Positions 53,784 through 64,000 of a DNA stretch of 64,000 nucleotides are shown here, piece after piece. How positions within the stretch are numbered: position 1 is the stretch's first letter; each line of letters opens with the position of its first letter. Position numbers and translations under genes: made by a program. The DNA is taken from positions 3,881,001 to 3,945,000 of the forward strand of contig NZ_LT907975.1 of NCBI RefSeq assembly GCF_900217235.1. Direction: 5' to 3'. This stretch comes from Pseudodesulfovibrio profundus (GTDB taxonomy: Bacteria; Desulfobacterota; Desulfovibrionia; Desulfovibrionales; Desulfovibrionaceae). A model generated the notes under the pieces. It had not been told where the DNA came from. It made no database searches and worked only from the letters and a program-made list of their open reading frames with translations.

Positions 53784-54374
53784 TTATACCTTGGGCTTCA
53801 ACCAGGGGTTCTCTTCGCCGCGAGCAAGTCGGTGGATGTTTTCCTTATGGCGCCAGAAGAGCAAAACCATAACAACCAGAGCGGCCGGGACGAATGCCAC
53901 ATTGCCGGTGACCAGCATGAAAAAGGGCAGAGCCAGCGCCAGGGTCAGCGAGCCCATTGATACATGACCGGAAAGGGCGACCATGCCGAGGCAGACTGCT
54001 GCGGAAAAAATGGTTCCCCAGGGGGACACGGCAAGGAAGGCTCCAATGGTGGTTGCTACGGCCTTGCCGCCCTTGAACTGCATGAAGCAGGAATAGGCGT
54101 GGCCGAAAATGGCGCCCAGAACAGTGAAGCTGAGGGCGAAATCGTTCTCCACCCAAGCGGCTGCCATGAGAACGGGAACAAAGCCCTTGGCTACGTCGAG
54201 TAGCAGGGTGGCGATGCCGTATTTCAAACCGCAGAGGCGGGCTATATTGGTAGCACCGGTGTTCTTGCTCCCGGCAGTACGGGGATCAATATCGCACAGT
54301 TTTTGGGCGATAAGCAGCCCGAACGGGATGGAACCGAGAACAAATGCGAGAATAGGCCAGACGATTATTTCCAT
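53784..54374 (-). CDS. plsY: Acyl-phosphate:glycerol-3-phosphate acyltransferase
   Basis: A 196-residue, five-segment membrane enzyme for the first acylation in phospholipid synthesis. Motifs: GSIPFGLLIA, DIDPRTAGSKNTGATNIAR and HAYSCFMQFKGGKAVATTIG. Its acyl-phosphate supplier PlsX is not in the window. Confidence 0.96.
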   Translation of the reverse strand: MEIIVWPILAFVLGSIPFGLLIAQKLCDIDPRTAGSKNTGATNIARLCGLKYGIATLLLDVAKGFVPVLMAAAWVENDFALSFTVLGAIFGHAYSCFMQFKGGKAVATTIGAFLAVSPWGTIFSAAVCLGMVALSGHVSMGSLTLALALPFFMLVTGNVAFVPAALVVMVLLFWRHKENIHRLARGEENPWLKPKV

Positions 54375-54481
54375 GAATTGCTCCTGAATAGTCTTGATGT
54401 GCGAGTCTTATATCACGTTTACGCAGCCTTGAAAAGATGGAAGGAGGGCTGCTTGTTAGGGTAAACGATGAGTCACCGTAA

Positions 54482-54503
54482 AGACCGCTCGTGAAAGCGG
54501 TCT
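54482..54503 (-). terminator. Terminator of the RNase II-like gene
   Basis: AGACCGC / GCGGTCT hairpin with an eight-base loop, then TTTA on the minus strand, 30 bases past the stop. Confidence 0.7.
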
Positions 54504-54533
54504 GTTATGGCAAATGATACTGTTCTAACCGGC

Positions 54534-56588
54534 CTACTCTTCGAGAGCCTCGGCTATACGAATCTCATTGGTTAATGGATCGATGCGCGAAAAGTTGATT
54601 TGAAATTGCTGACCGGGGTAGAGCTTGTCACCCAGCAGTTTTTTCGGCGCACGAACATTCACCTGCAGATGCGGCATGGCAAGGGTTGCCATGGGGCCAT
54701 TATCATCTACAAGGACGGCAGACTGCAACTGCTTGCGTCTTTTGGCGAGGTACACCAGCTTCCAGTATCGCGGTCTGAAACGCTGAACCGTACTGACGGT
54801 TTTGATGCGCAGGCCGAGACTGGTCGCGAGCTTGTCCAACTCCTCAAGCGACAATCGGGGGGTGCCGTCTGTCAGGTAGGAGCAAACCTGCTCCATGTTG
54901 ATGAAGTCGGTGTAGCGCCGCAATGGAGAGGTAATGGGTGCATATGCTGGAACGGCCAGTGCTGCATGGCGTTTGGGTGTGGTCTCCAGAATCGGCGGAA
55001 GCAGAAGACGGACAGCCCGGAGTATCTCGGCAGGCTCCGTAAAGATTCCAGCAGATTCCTGCGGCAGGGCAATATCCTGCGTGCGATGAAGCAGTGGTAT
55101 TGTATTGTCCGCGGCCCACAGAGCCAAGCCGGCATTGGCGAGAATCATGAATTCACTGACAACCAACTCCGAGTAGGGGGACGACTCTTTCAGTTCTATG
55201 GTGATGGATGATTGCGCACCTTCACCTTCGACTTTGACCACCGGCTCGGGCTTTCGGATAACACAGGCTCCGGCCTCAATGCGACGAGCCATGAGCTTTT
55301 CTGCCAGCTCATGGGCAAGCACGAGGGACGCGTCGCTCTTGTCGAGGATGGCTTGCTGCGCGCTCTCGTAGGTAATGTTGGCAGCAACGCGTATCCATGC
55401 CTGACGGGGCGAGACTGACAGCAGATTGCCTGATGAATCAAGCTCAAAATCGGTAATCAGCGCAGGGCGATCCTCTCCGGCCAGCAGGCTGTACAACCCG
55501 GTTCCCAGTTGCTCGGGAAGCATGTGGGTATCGCCTTCAGGAAGGTAGAGCGATGTGGCGCGATTGAAGACCGCTCGATCCAGAGGAGAGCCAAACTCCC
55601 AGTGAATATTTGGACGGGCAAGGGCAATGGATACCTTGTACCCATTCGAAGTCGATTCAATCCGGAAGGCGTCATCTATATCTTTGGTCGTGATGGCATC
55701 GATGCTGACAAAGTCTTCACTTTCGATTTCATGCTGGTGATTAGAAAGTCGTGTTTCCAATTCACTGATTTCACTAGAGAACGATTCAGACCATTCGTTT
55801 CCCCATTCATACTCAGCTTCATCAAGAAGGTAGTTGTGATGTGGAGGAAGAATGCCCCATGTCTGTGAAAGAAGGAGAGCAATATGCGGTGTGTCGGGCA
55901 ATCCCTTGCTTATGGCTGTCCAAATTTTACGTTCATTTTCATCGAGTGTATCGCCGACTTTACGTCGCAGAATGCCTGCCAGGCTTTTGGATAACTCGTC
56001 GTCGATTGCCGGAGGATTGGGCTTGCGGCCCTGATTGAAGGCGGACCATAGTTCCTGCAGCAAAACCTGACCGGCGGATGTGATCGCTTCGCGAGCTTTT
56101 TCTTCGGCCTTCTGTTGGAGCTTCAGTTCCACCTGTTCAGCGGACCATATCTCGAAATTGGGCGGGCGGAATTTGAAATGTGTCTTGGCGTTGAGCATGC
56201 CACGTCCCAGTGCGGCCAACTGGTCTGCGTCAGGCTCTTCCCACAGTAGATCGGCAAACCATGTCAATGGCGCGGATTCCAGCTCTCCCTGAGAGAGGTC
56301 CCACAGCTCCATGACATCCAGACTGGCCTGGATTTCACCGCGTCTTTCCTGATGAGAATTCAGGATGTCCTGTATTTCCTGACGGTTGGCCTCTGCGTTG
56401 AGAACGGGCCCATGCCAAGGCAGCAGGCGGGCTGCGGGGAGTTTCATCTCACGCTTGTTGATGGTTATTATGCGGAGTTTGCCGGAGATATCTTCCAGCA
56501 CCCAGGCAAGCTGAGGTTGGTCGCCGTGCATGAATTCCACAACAGTTCCGGGACGGATAGTGGGGCCGAGAATCGTTTTTTTCGCCAT
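54534..56588 (-). CDS. RNase II family (RNB domain) exoribonuclease-like protein
   Basis: A 684-residue protein. The RNB core begins FVSIDAITTKDIDDAFRIES, with the Asp residues that bind Mg2+, and continues to SPLRRYTDFINMEQV with the Arg that contacts RNA. An OB-like/S1-like end follows (about 615-680). The N-terminal 270 residues are unlike the cold-shock domains of E. coli RNase II or R, so substrate choice may differ. Confidence 0.88.
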   Translation of the reverse strand: MAKKTILGPTIRPGTVVEFMHGDQPQLAWVLEDISGKLRIITINKREMKLPAARLLPWHGPVLNAEANRQEIQDILNSHQERRGEIQASLDVMELWDLSQGELESAPLTWFADLLWEEPDADQLAALGRGMLNAKTHFKFRPPNFEIWSAEQVELKLQQKAEEKAREAITSAGQVLLQELWSAFNQGRKPNPPAIDDELSKSLAGILRRKVGDTLDENERKIWTAISKGLPDTPHIALLLSQTWGILPPHHNYLLDEAEYEWGNEWSESFSSEISELETRLSNHQHEIESEDFVSIDAITTKDIDDAFRIESTSNGYKVSIALARPNIHWEFGSPLDRAVFNRATSLYLPEGDTHMLPEQLGTGLYSLLAGEDRPALITDFELDSSGNLLSVSPRQAWIRVAANITYESAQQAILDKSDASLVLAHELAEKLMARRIEAGACVIRKPEPVVKVEGEGAQSSITIELKESSPYSELVVSEFMILANAGLALWAADNTIPLLHRTQDIALPQESAGIFTEPAEILRAVRLLLPPILETTPKRHAALAVPAYAPITSPLRRYTDFINMEQVCSYLTDGTPRLSLEELDKLATSLGLRIKTVSTVQRFRPRYWKLVYLAKRRKQLQSAVLVDDNGPMATLAMPHLQVNVRAPKKLLGDKLYPGQQFQINFSRIDPLTNEIRIAEALEE

Positions 56589-56691
56589 GAAAACTACTTT
56601 ATCGTTCAGAGTGGTTAAGCACAGTCTTTAGCATGAAACGGTTGCCAGTGTAAGTGGGCATGCGTAAAAGAAAGCTATGGAAAGAGAAACC

Positions 56692-56970
56692 ATGGAAATT
56701 ATTGGCATCGTCGCAGGGTGTTGTACTACAGCCTCATTCCTTCCTCAGGTTGTGCGAACATGGAAAACCAAGTCGGTTGAGGACATCTCTTTGCGGATGT
56801 ACCTGCTGCTGTGCCTTGGTGTTTTTCTTTGGCTCGTTTACGGACTTCTGGTCGAATCCATAGCGGTTATACTGGCCAATGCGGTGACATTGGTACTCGC
56901 TTTGGCTGTTCTTGTCATGAAGATTCGATATCGAGGTGTTTCCGTCAAATCAATCAATCGTAATCCTTGA
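56692..56970 (+). CDS. SemiSWEET-type sugar transporter
   Basis: A 92-residue protein with three membrane helices and the PQ-loop motif TTASFLPQVVRTWKTKSVEDIS. SemiSWEETs dimerise to form a sugar pore. GGAAAGAG precedes the ATG at 56692; an in-frame ATG at 56677 is possible. Sugar not known. Confidence 0.88.
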   Translation: MEIIGIVAGCCTTASFLPQVVRTWKTKSVEDISLRMYLLLCLGVFLWLVYGLLVESIAVILANAVTLVLALAVLVMKIRYRGVSVKSINRNP

Positions 56971-56971
56971 T

Positions 56972-57009
56972 AAAAAAGGCTTTGCTGAATGAACAGCAAA
57001 GCCTTTTTT
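56972..57009. terminator. Bidirectional terminator
   Basis: AAAAAAGGCTTTGCTG / CAGCAAAGCCTTTTTT with a six-base loop, between convergent SemiSWEET and AICAR transformylase genes; strong T runs on both strands. Confidence 0.95.
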
Positions 57010-57025
57010 GAACTCACTTGAATGA

Positions 57026-58300
57026 CTAGTGCTTGAAGGAGCGCTGGCCGGTGAAGACCATGGCTACCTGCGGGGATGCTTCGTTTACCGCTGTGATGAC
57101 TTCGGAGTCGCGGATGGAGCCGCCGGGCTGAGCGATAGCCGTGATGCCCTGATCCATGCAGAGATCAACGCCATCGCGGAACGGGAAGAAACCATCGGAA
57201 ACCACCACGGACCCGGGCAGACCGCCGCGAGCCTCTTCAGTGCGTTTTTCGATGTCTTCGAGTTTGGCCTTCATCTCGGCATCCTTGATTGCAGCAAGCT
57301 TCAACTCGAACAGGGACATGTTCAGCTCTTTGGAAGCGAGCAGATCCGCATATTTGATGTAGGCCTTGGTCGTAGCGAGGAGCACGCAGCCGACACGATC
57401 CTGTTCGCCTGTGCCGATGGCCGTGGTAACGCCATCGCGGGCAAAGATAACGGAGTTGGATGTCACGCCTGCTTCCACAGCCCATGCGAACAGCAGGTCG
57501 TCAGCTTCCTGCTTGTTGGGGGTTCTGGCGAGAAAGACATTGCCGTCCTTTTCCGCTTTGGCCGGAAGGAAATCGTCAGCAGTCAGAATGGCATTGCGGA
57601 AAGAGAACTGGAGAACCATGCCGCCGTCCGACAGAGATTTGATATCAAGGAAAGGCTGCTTGGACAGCTTTTCAAGTTCGGTGATGCCAGGAATCCGCAG
57701 GATGCGCAGGTTCTTCTTCTTTTTGAGTTCCGCCAGAGCGTCTTCGTCAAAATCAGGGGCGGCAACAACTTCGAAGTAGACGGAGTTGATCAATTCCGCA
57801 GTGGCCAGGTCGAGCTTTCGGTTCACGACAACAGCGCCACCGAAAGCGGCGATGCGGTCGGCTTCAAAGGCCCGCTTGAGGGCTACGGATACGCCTTCTT
57901 CGGTCCAAGCCGCGCCGCAGGGGTTGTTGTGCTTGAGGATCAGCGCTGCCGGCTTCGCAGAGAGATACTGTAAAATATTGAGTGCGTTATCCACATCGGT
58001 CAGGTTGGTCTTGCCTGGATGCTTGCCTGCCTGAAGCATGTGTTCTTCGGTCAGGGCGGATACCATTCCCTGTCCAGCGCCAATGAATTTTACCCCACCA
58101 ACTTCCAACTGACCTTCCACCGGCTCATAGAGCGCTGCGGGCTGATCCGGGTTTTCACCATAGCGAAGCCCCTTGGTCTCGCCATCAATTTCCCAGGTCC
58201 GTTTTTTGAAAGTCAGCTCCTGGTCGCCCAGAGTCAGCTTGAGGTCTTCAGGAAACGGATCCTGTTGAAGGGTGTGGTACATTTTTTTCAGATCACTCAT
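57026..58300 (-). CDS. AICAR transformylase domain (C-terminal half of PurH)
   Basis: A 424-residue protein that matches the AICAR formyltransferase half of PurH: GLRYGENPDQPAALY, LKHNNPCGAAW with the catalytic Lys-His, then RDGVTTAIGTGEQDRV and FFPFRDGVDLCMDQGI. It makes FAICAR from AICAR and formyl-tetrahydrofolate. The start at 58300 has AGGGAG upstream. Its partner domain is the separate gene at 50511. Confidence 0.92.
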   Translation of the reverse strand: MSDLKKMYHTLQQDPFPEDLKLTLGDQELTFKKRTWEIDGETKGLRYGENPDQPAALYEPVEGQLEVGGVKFIGAGQGMVSALTEEHMLQAGKHPGKTNLTDVDNALNILQYLSAKPAALILKHNNPCGAAWTEEGVSVALKRAFEADRIAAFGGAVVVNRKLDLATAELINSVYFEVVAAPDFDEDALAELKKKKNLRILRIPGITELEKLSKQPFLDIKSLSDGGMVLQFSFRNAILTADDFLPAKAEKDGNVFLARTPNKQEADDLLFAWAVEAGVTSNSVIFARDGVTTAIGTGEQDRVGCVLLATTKAYIKYADLLASKELNMSLFELKLAAIKDAEMKAKLEDIEKRTEEARGGLPGSVVVSDGFFPFRDGVDLCMDQGITAIAQPGGSIRDSEVITAVNEASPQVAMVFTGQRSFKH

Positions 58301-58522
58301 GACGGTAACTCCCTGTTGTTCTCGTTTGGAGGCGCGGTCATAGCACACCTTCCGTATGCGGGCAATTGCCGTAGAATCGGCTTTTTTCGATAGAATTCAA
58401 CAAACATCAGTTTACGTTCAGATTATCATTACTCAACGACGTATATTGTGTCATATTGATTGTGCAGAAATAGAAGCTGTTGAATCGAAGATGCTTCTGC
58501 AACCTTGACGGAGGAATTTGCC

Positions 58523-60181
58523 ATGAAGCGTTTCAAGGATTGGGGAATGCGCAGTAAGGTCTTGAGCCTTTTTGCCGCAACCATAATTTTGGTAATGGTC
58601 GGTCTTTTTGGATATTTTATCCCTGTAGTGGCTGATTCGCTCATGGCAGAAAAGCGGATAGCGACGAGCAGTGTGGTCGATGTGGCTTACGATGTCATCG
58701 ACTACTGGGCCGATCAGGCTGCGTCAGGGGCTATGAGTGTCGACGATGCCAAGAAGCAGGCAATGAAGGAAATCAGCACTTTCCGTTACAAGGGAGAGGA
58801 GTATTTCTGGATCAACGACACGGACCACGTGATGGTCATGCATTCGGTCAACCCCGACCTCAACGGTAAGAAGCTCGACGGCCTTAAGGATGTGAATGGG
58901 GTCTACCTCTTCAAGGATATGGTTCAGGTCGCTCAGCGCTCGGGACAGGGCTTCGTTGATTACCACTGGCCCAAGCCGGGGTCCAAGGAACCTGTTGCCA
59001 AGGTTTCATTCGTCAGGCTCTACAAGCCTTGGGGCTGGATCGTAGGCAGTGGCATTTATGTCGATGACGTTGAGGCGCAGGTGGCGAGTCTGCAAATCAA
59101 GATCCTCATTCCCACCATTATTGCTATTATCCTGATTGCCCTTGTTGTCACGTTGGTTGTACGAAGCATTGTCATGCCCCTTCAGGAGGCGGTTGAAGTC
59201 TCCAATCGCATGGCTCATGGCGATCTCACTACCGAAATCAATGTGAAGAGTCAGGATGAGGTCGGCAAGCTCTCGCAGGCCATGGCAAATATGATTGTCG
59301 CCTTGCGGCGGGTTGTTGGCGATGTGGCTTCGGCCACGGAACAGGTGGCCGCCGGTAGTGAAGAACTGGCTGCATCGGCCATTGAGCTTTCACAAGGAGC
59401 AACCGAACAGGCTTCAAGCATTGAGATGGTTTCTGCATCCATGGAAGAAATGACGTCAAGTATTCAGCAGAATGCCAATAATGCGAAGACCACCGACGAG
59501 ATGACCAACAAGGCTGCCACGGATACAGAAAAGGGTGGCAGTGCCGTTGCCAAGACCGTGGAGGCCATGAAGCAGATCGCGGATAAGATTCTCATAATTG
59601 AGGAAATAGCCCGTCAGACCAACCTGCTCGCTCTGAATGCCGCTATCGAGGCCGCTCGTGCGGGTGAGCATGGCAAGGGCTTTGCCGTCGTCGCCGCCGA
59701 GGTGCGCAAGCTGGCAGAACGCTCTGGTAATGCCGCTTCAGAGATCAGTGAGCTGTCGGTCTCCAGCGTGCAGGTAGCCGAGGAAGCTGGTGAGTTGCTC
59801 GGAACGATCGTTCCGGACATCCACAAGACTGCCGAACTGGTCAAGGAAATCTCCTCTGCCAGTGAGATGCAGAAGGATGGTGGAGATCAGGTCAACCGGG
59901 CAGTGCTGGAACTCGATAAGGTTATCCAGCAGAATGCATCGGCTTCAGAGGAAGTGGCTTCGACTGCTGAAGAATTGTCCGGGCAGGCTGTCCAGTTGCA
60001 GGAATCCATACGGTTCTTCAAGTTGGATGGTGTTTCCTCAACGCCCAGACCCGCTCCGACTGATAAGGGCAAGAAGCGACCAGCCGCACCTCCCAAGGAG
60101 TTGCCGACAGCATCACCAAAGGCCAGTCAGGATAGTGGCGTCGACCTGGATATGGACGACGATGACTTTGAACGGTTTTGA
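58523..60181 (+). CDS. Methyl-accepting chemotaxis protein with sCache_2 sensor
   Basis: A 552-residue chemoreceptor. Membrane segments lie near 12-32 and 195-217; between them is a single Cache domain with [21 protein letters not shown] and [14 protein letters not shown], a fold that often binds small carboxylates. HAMP and the signalling domain follow with the normal tip sequence. The end DDDDFERF matches the chemoreceptor at 3345. GGAGG lies eight bases before the ATG. Confidence 0.93.
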   Translation: MKRFKDWGMRSKVLSLFAATIILVMVGLFGYFIPVVADSLMAEKRIATSSVVDVAYDVIDYWADQAASGAMSVDDAKKQAMKEISTFRYKGEEYFWINDTDHVMVMHSVNPDLNGKKLDGLKDVNGVYLFKDMVQVAQRSGQGFVDYHWPKPGSKEPVAKVSFVRLYKPWGWIVGSGIYVDDVEAQVASLQIKILIPTIIAIILIALVVTLVVRSIVMPLQEAVEVSNRMAHGDLTTEINVKSQDEVGKLSQAMANMIVALRRVVGDVASATEQVAAGSEELAASAIELSQGATEQASSIEMVSASMEEMTSSIQQNANNAKTTDEMTNKAATDTEKGGSAVAKTVEAMKQIADKILIIEEIARQTNLLALNAAIEAARAGEHGKGFAVVAAEVRKLAERSGNAASEISELSVSSVQVAEEAGELLGTIVPDIHKTAELVKEISSASEMQKDGGDQVNRAVLELDKVIQQNASASEEVASTAEELSGQAVQLQESIRFFKLDGVSSTPRPAPTDKGKKRPAAPPKELPTASPKASQDSGVDLDMDDDDFERF

Positions 60182-60203
60182 TGCCAGGTGATGAGCAGTT
60201 ATC

Positions 60204-60238
60204 AAGAGCCTCTTTCATTTACCGGAAGAGGCTCTTTC
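60204..60238 (+). terminator. Terminator between chemoreceptor genes
   Basis: AGAGCCTCTT / AAGAGGCTCT with an 11-base loop, then TTTC; each receptor gene therefore seems to be its own unit. Confidence 0.75.
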
Positions 60239-60336
60239 GGTTGCTCTTTCCGGGCTTACGGAGTAAATATTCCTGATACTAAAGAACATAATTCCGCATA
60301 ATTTACCCGTCTATAAGGTTATTCCACGGAGGATTC

Positions 60337-62559
60337 GTGAAAATTAAAGTTCGTTTGCTGGGGTCGGTCGCCCTCATATTTTTAATCGTTGTCAGCATGT
60401 TTCTTTCGACATGGCTTGTGACCTCCAGCCAGAAGAGTGACAGCTTGGTTATTAACCTCGCTGGAAGACAGCGTATGTTGAGCCAGAAGGTAGCCAAAGA
60501 GATTCTGGCCTATGAAAAAGAGCAACGCGCTGAACTGGCAAAACAGATCAACACGACCATGCAGGTCTTTGAAACCACGCTCGCATCCCTTACCCGTTCA
60601 GGTGACGCGCCGTTGACACTCGATCCGAAAGGACCGGTTGCGGCTCTGCCCGAAGCCAGTGATGACGTGCGCGATCAGTTGGTCACGGTTGCCGGTCTGT
60701 GGAAGCCGTACAAGGCACATATTCAGGCCGTACTTGCCGGTGGCCCGCTGGATGAAGGCCGGATAATCATGGAGAGCATGGATGTGCTCAAGGCCATGAA
60801 TAAAGCCGTTGTCATGATGCAGGGCGAGACCGAAGCCAGAGTGACCACTCTTTTGGTCAGTCAATCCATCTGCGTTGCCATCGGCGTGATCATATTCCTC
60901 GGCGTTCTGTTTGCTCTCAATACCCACCTTGCCAGGCCGCTCTCTCGACTTGAAACATTTGCCCGTGAAATTGCGGGCGGCAATCTGGATGCTAAAATTC
61001 AGGGTAGCTTCATCGGCGAGTTGGCAGCGCTGAAGGAAACGCTTGGAGTCATGGTCGGTAACCTGAGAGAAACCATGGAGAACGTGGCTTCTGAGAGAGC
61101 GACGGCGGAACGCAACGCTGACAGCGCCAAAAAGGCTGCTGAAGAAGCCAACGCCAAACAGGAGCAGGTGACCCTGCTGCTTACCACCATGTCTGATGCT
61201 GCCGGTCGCGCCGGAGGAATTTCGGAAAGCGTGGCTGCTGCCGCGGGTGAACTTGCCGCTCAGGTGGACGAAGTGAATCACGGAACAGGCGTGCAGCGTG
61301 ACCGTATGGCGGAAACCGCCACGGCCATGGAAGAAATGAACGCCACGGTTCTCGAAGTGGCTCGCAACGCATCCAACGCTGCCGAAGCCGCTGGCCGTGC
61401 TCGCGAGAATGCCCAGACCGGTGCTGACGGCGTTCGTGAGGCGGTGTCATCCTTTGATGCCGTGAAGGATAAAATGCTCCATTTGAATGAGTCCATGGGG
61501 CAACTGGGTGAACAGGCGGAGAATATCGGCAACATCATGAATGTTGTTACCGATATCGCTGATCAGACCAACCTCCTGGCATTGAACGCAGCCATCGAAG
61601 CGGCTCGTGCCGGTGAAGCCGGACGCGGGTTTGCCGTTGTTGCCGACGAAGTGCGCAAGCTTGCTGAAAAGACCATGAGCGCCACTAAGGAAGTTGGTGA
61701 TGCTGTCGGTACCATTCAGGAACAGGCGCGCAGCAATATCAAGGCTGTGGAAGAGTCGGTGGAAGATATCGTCAAATCCACCGAGGCTGCCAATGAGTCC
61801 GGTCGATTCATGAGTGAGATTGTTTCCATTGTCGGCGAGACTGCCGGGATGGTGGAATCCATTGCCACGGCCTCCGAAGAGCAGTCCGCAGCCAGCGAAG
61901 AGATCAACATGGCTGTTTCCGAGGTGACCAGTGTTGCCAATGAAACGGCTGACGGTATGGCTCGTGCGGCCAAAAGCCTTGAACACCTCTCGGCTCTGGC
62001 GGCTGATCTGGATGTGGTTATTCGTGATATGTCCGGCCAGTCGAGCGCAATGTTGAATCCGGACTTGAAGAGCCTGGATGAAATCGAGGCTGACCTCAAG
62101 GCGCAGGGCAGACGGATGTCGGATCGCTCGAATCTGAAAGCGGCTGATCCTGACGGTGTGATGCAGTGGGGCAATGAGTTCTCCACCAACATTCGCGAGA
62201 TCGACGAGCAGCACCTGCGCTTGGTTGACCTTATCAATGCTTTGCAGAAGGCCATGCGATCCGGTCAGGGACGCAGTGCCATCAAGGAAGTGTTGGAAGA
62301 ACTCAAGCAGTACACCGTGTTCCACTTCGCCCACGAGGAATCGCTGTTCGAGAAGTACGGCTACCCGGAGTCCGAAGCCCATGCCAATGAGCACAAGATG
62401 TTCGTGGACAAGGTACTCAGCTTTGAAGAGAAGATTCTTTCAGGCAGAAGTTCTGTCACATCAGAGGTCCTTGATTTCCTCAAGCAGTGGCTGACCAAAC
62501 ATATCAAGGTCGTGGACCGAGCATATTCGCCCTACATGAACAGTAAGGGCTTATATTAG
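60337..62559 (+). CDS. DcrH-like chemoreceptor with C-terminal hemerythrin domain
   Basis: A 740-residue protein. The N-terminal periplasmic part has [17 protein letters not shown], typical of PilJ/NarX-like sensors, then HAMP, an MCP signalling domain ([21 protein letters not shown]), and from about residue 605 a bacteriohemerythrin domain with iron ligands in IDEQH, HFAHEES, HANEH and KHIKVVD. Desulfovibrio DcrH senses O2 by a di-iron hemerythrin at this place, so this is a likely aerotaxis (oxygen avoidance) receptor. Start is GTG behind GGAGG. Confidence 0.93.
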   Translation: MKIKVRLLGSVALIFLIVVSMFLSTWLVTSSQKSDSLVINLAGRQRMLSQKVAKEILAYEKEQRAELAKQINTTMQVFETTLASLTRSGDAPLTLDPKGPVAALPEASDDVRDQLVTVAGLWKPYKAHIQAVLAGGPLDEGRIIMESMDVLKAMNKAVVMMQGETEARVTTLLVSQSICVAIGVIIFLGVLFALNTHLARPLSRLETFAREIAGGNLDAKIQGSFIGELAALKETLGVMVGNLRETMENVASERATAERNADSAKKAAEEANAKQEQVTLLLTTMSDAAGRAGGISESVAAAAGELAAQVDEVNHGTGVQRDRMAETATAMEEMNATVLEVARNASNAAEAAGRARENAQTGADGVREAVSSFDAVKDKMLHLNESMGQLGEQAENIGNIMNVVTDIADQTNLLALNAAIEAARAGEAGRGFAVVADEVRKLAEKTMSATKEVGDAVGTIQEQARSNIKAVEESVEDIVKSTEAANESGRFMSEIVSIVGETAGMVESIATASEEQSAASEEINMAVSEVTSVANETADGMARAAKSLEHLSALAADLDVVIRDMSGQSSAMLNPDLKSLDEIEADLKAQGRRMSDRSNLKAADPDGVMQWGNEFSTNIREIDEQHLRLVDLINALQKAMRSGQGRSAIKEVLEELKQYTVFHFAHEESLFEKYGYPESEAHANEHKMFVDKVLSFEEKILSGRSSVTSEVLDFLKQWLTKHIKVVDRAYSPYMNSKGLY

Positions 62560-62580
62560 CTTCCATACGAAAACTGTTTT

Positions 62581-62616
62581 CGGCGCTTCCGGCCTGTTCG
62601 GAAGCGTCGTTTTTTT
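62581..62616 (+). terminator. Terminator of the hemerythrin receptor
   Basis: GGCGCTTCCG / CGGAAGCGTC hairpin with a seven-base loop, then seven T. Confidence 0.9.
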
Positions 62617-62693
62617 GGAATGGCCCACTGGGTGGAATTTTGCTATGAGTTAATCCCCGGCATGCGTGCCGAATTTGAAGTTAGGATATATAC

Positions 62694-63092
62694 ATGTCAG
62701 AAAGTCATATGGAAAAAGCCCTTTTGAAAATTGCTCGTCAGATCAACGCGTTCGATGAAGCCTCCCTTATGAGTCTTTGGGAAAAATACGCTGATCGGGT
62801 GTCGCATTTTGAGCCGACCAAACGGTGGGAAGAGGCCGTTATCGTACTGAATATCATTCAATCGACCAGAATGAAGAATCAGTTGTTCAACTATAACTGG
62901 GCGCGTTCCCGCATGCCGGATGAAGGTCCTGTGGAAGTTGATCTGGCTGCACTCACTGCGCCGGAACCCTCTGCCTTGCGTGATAAAGGTCGGGGTCAGG
63001 ATGCCGAAAATGATGAGGCAACATCCGGCCAGAGCGATGGAAATAAAGGACGAAAAGGGAAAATTCTCACGTTGACGCCGAAAAATAAGTAA
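62694..63092 (+). CDS. Small protein of unknown function
   Basis: A 132-residue soluble protein. Residues 1-75 are helical (ALLKIARQINAFDEASLMSLWEKYADRV, then RWEEAVIVLNIIQSTRMKNQLFNYNW); the last 50 are low-complexity and charged. No motif I recognise. It lies 115 bases before purA on the same strand. An alternative ATG is at 62709. Confidence 0.7.
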   Translation: MSESHMEKALLKIARQINAFDEASLMSLWEKYADRVSHFEPTKRWEEAVIVLNIIQSTRMKNQLFNYNWARSRMPDEGPVEVDLAALTAPEPSALRDKGRGQDAENDEATSGQSDGNKGRKGKILTLTPKNK

Positions 63093-63164
63093 TAATTCCC
63101 TATATGAGATAGTTGACAGATGCTCAAAATTATACTTACGGAAGATAACCGTTTGTGCGCGTAA

Positions 63165-64000
<836 letters not shown>

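Noticed and set aside
63113..63136. Sigma-70 promoter of purA (TTGACA..TATACT)
   Set aside because: The spacing is only 12 bases, too short for a functional pair.

Overview
The window looks like chromosomal DNA of a sulfate-reducing deltaproteobacterium of the Desulfovibrio/Pseudodesulfovibrio type. The evidence is a ferredoxin very close to Desulfovibrio ferredoxin III, a hemerythrin-tailed chemoreceptor of the DcrH type, a rubredoxin, an aldehyde:ferredoxin oxidoreductase, PurH split into two genes, and selenocysteine machinery together with a DsrE-like protein that reads an in-frame TGA. This assignment rests on protein recognition only; no database search was run.

Layout. 1-7634: end of an EAL protein, an MFS transporter next to an ATPase-GNAT fusion, a chemoreceptor, and a UspA-BCCT pair. 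7761-14204: accessory stretch with three near-identical 1268-bp IS5-like elements. The first splits the signal peptide of a solute-binding protein; the second truncates an AT-rich HEPN-like gene. It ends at a tRNA-Arg gene. 14390-22482: folC, selA, M18 aminopeptidase, selB, tRNA-His, murA and a 51-residue rubredoxin. 22762-31188: CPBP protease, an aldolase-like protein overlapping an AOR-family oxidoreductase, a TPR protein, an isochorismatase-like hydrolase overlapping a MoeA-PBP fusion, and an M29 aminopeptidase. 31488-34931: ferredoxin, a YkgJ/hypothetical/TPR/HEAT cluster, and the selenoprotein. 35184-42219: tRNA-Val, thrS-infC-rpmI-rplT-pheS-pheT. 42392-43188: MerR regulator and arsenate reductase. 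43200-49323: flgB-flgC-fliE-fliF-fliG-fliH-fliI on the minus strand behind a sigma-54-like promoter; a second such promoter faces a TPR gene on the plus strand. 50511-64000: IMP cyclohydrolase half of PurH, hflX, plsY-CDF transporter, an RNase II-like protein, SemiSWEET, AICAR transformylase half of PurH, two chemoreceptors, a small unknown protein and the start of purA.

How the parts connect. selA and selB supply selenocysteine, and the DsrE-like gene 14 kb away is a visible client with a SECIS-like hairpin. The MoeA-PBP fusion and the AOR lie in one neighbourhood and may share molybdenum/tungsten cofactor supply. Chemoreceptors and the flagellar basal-body operon point to motility guided by redox or oxygen cues. 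Two genes, infC and hflX, appear to start with ATA, each behind a good Shine-Dalgarno sequence. The strongest items for follow-up are the selenoprotein, the two ATA starts, the IS-split binding protein whose frame is restored exactly on excision, the rubredoxin with a shortened first cysteine knuckle, and the cysteine-rich insert in the aldolase-like protein.
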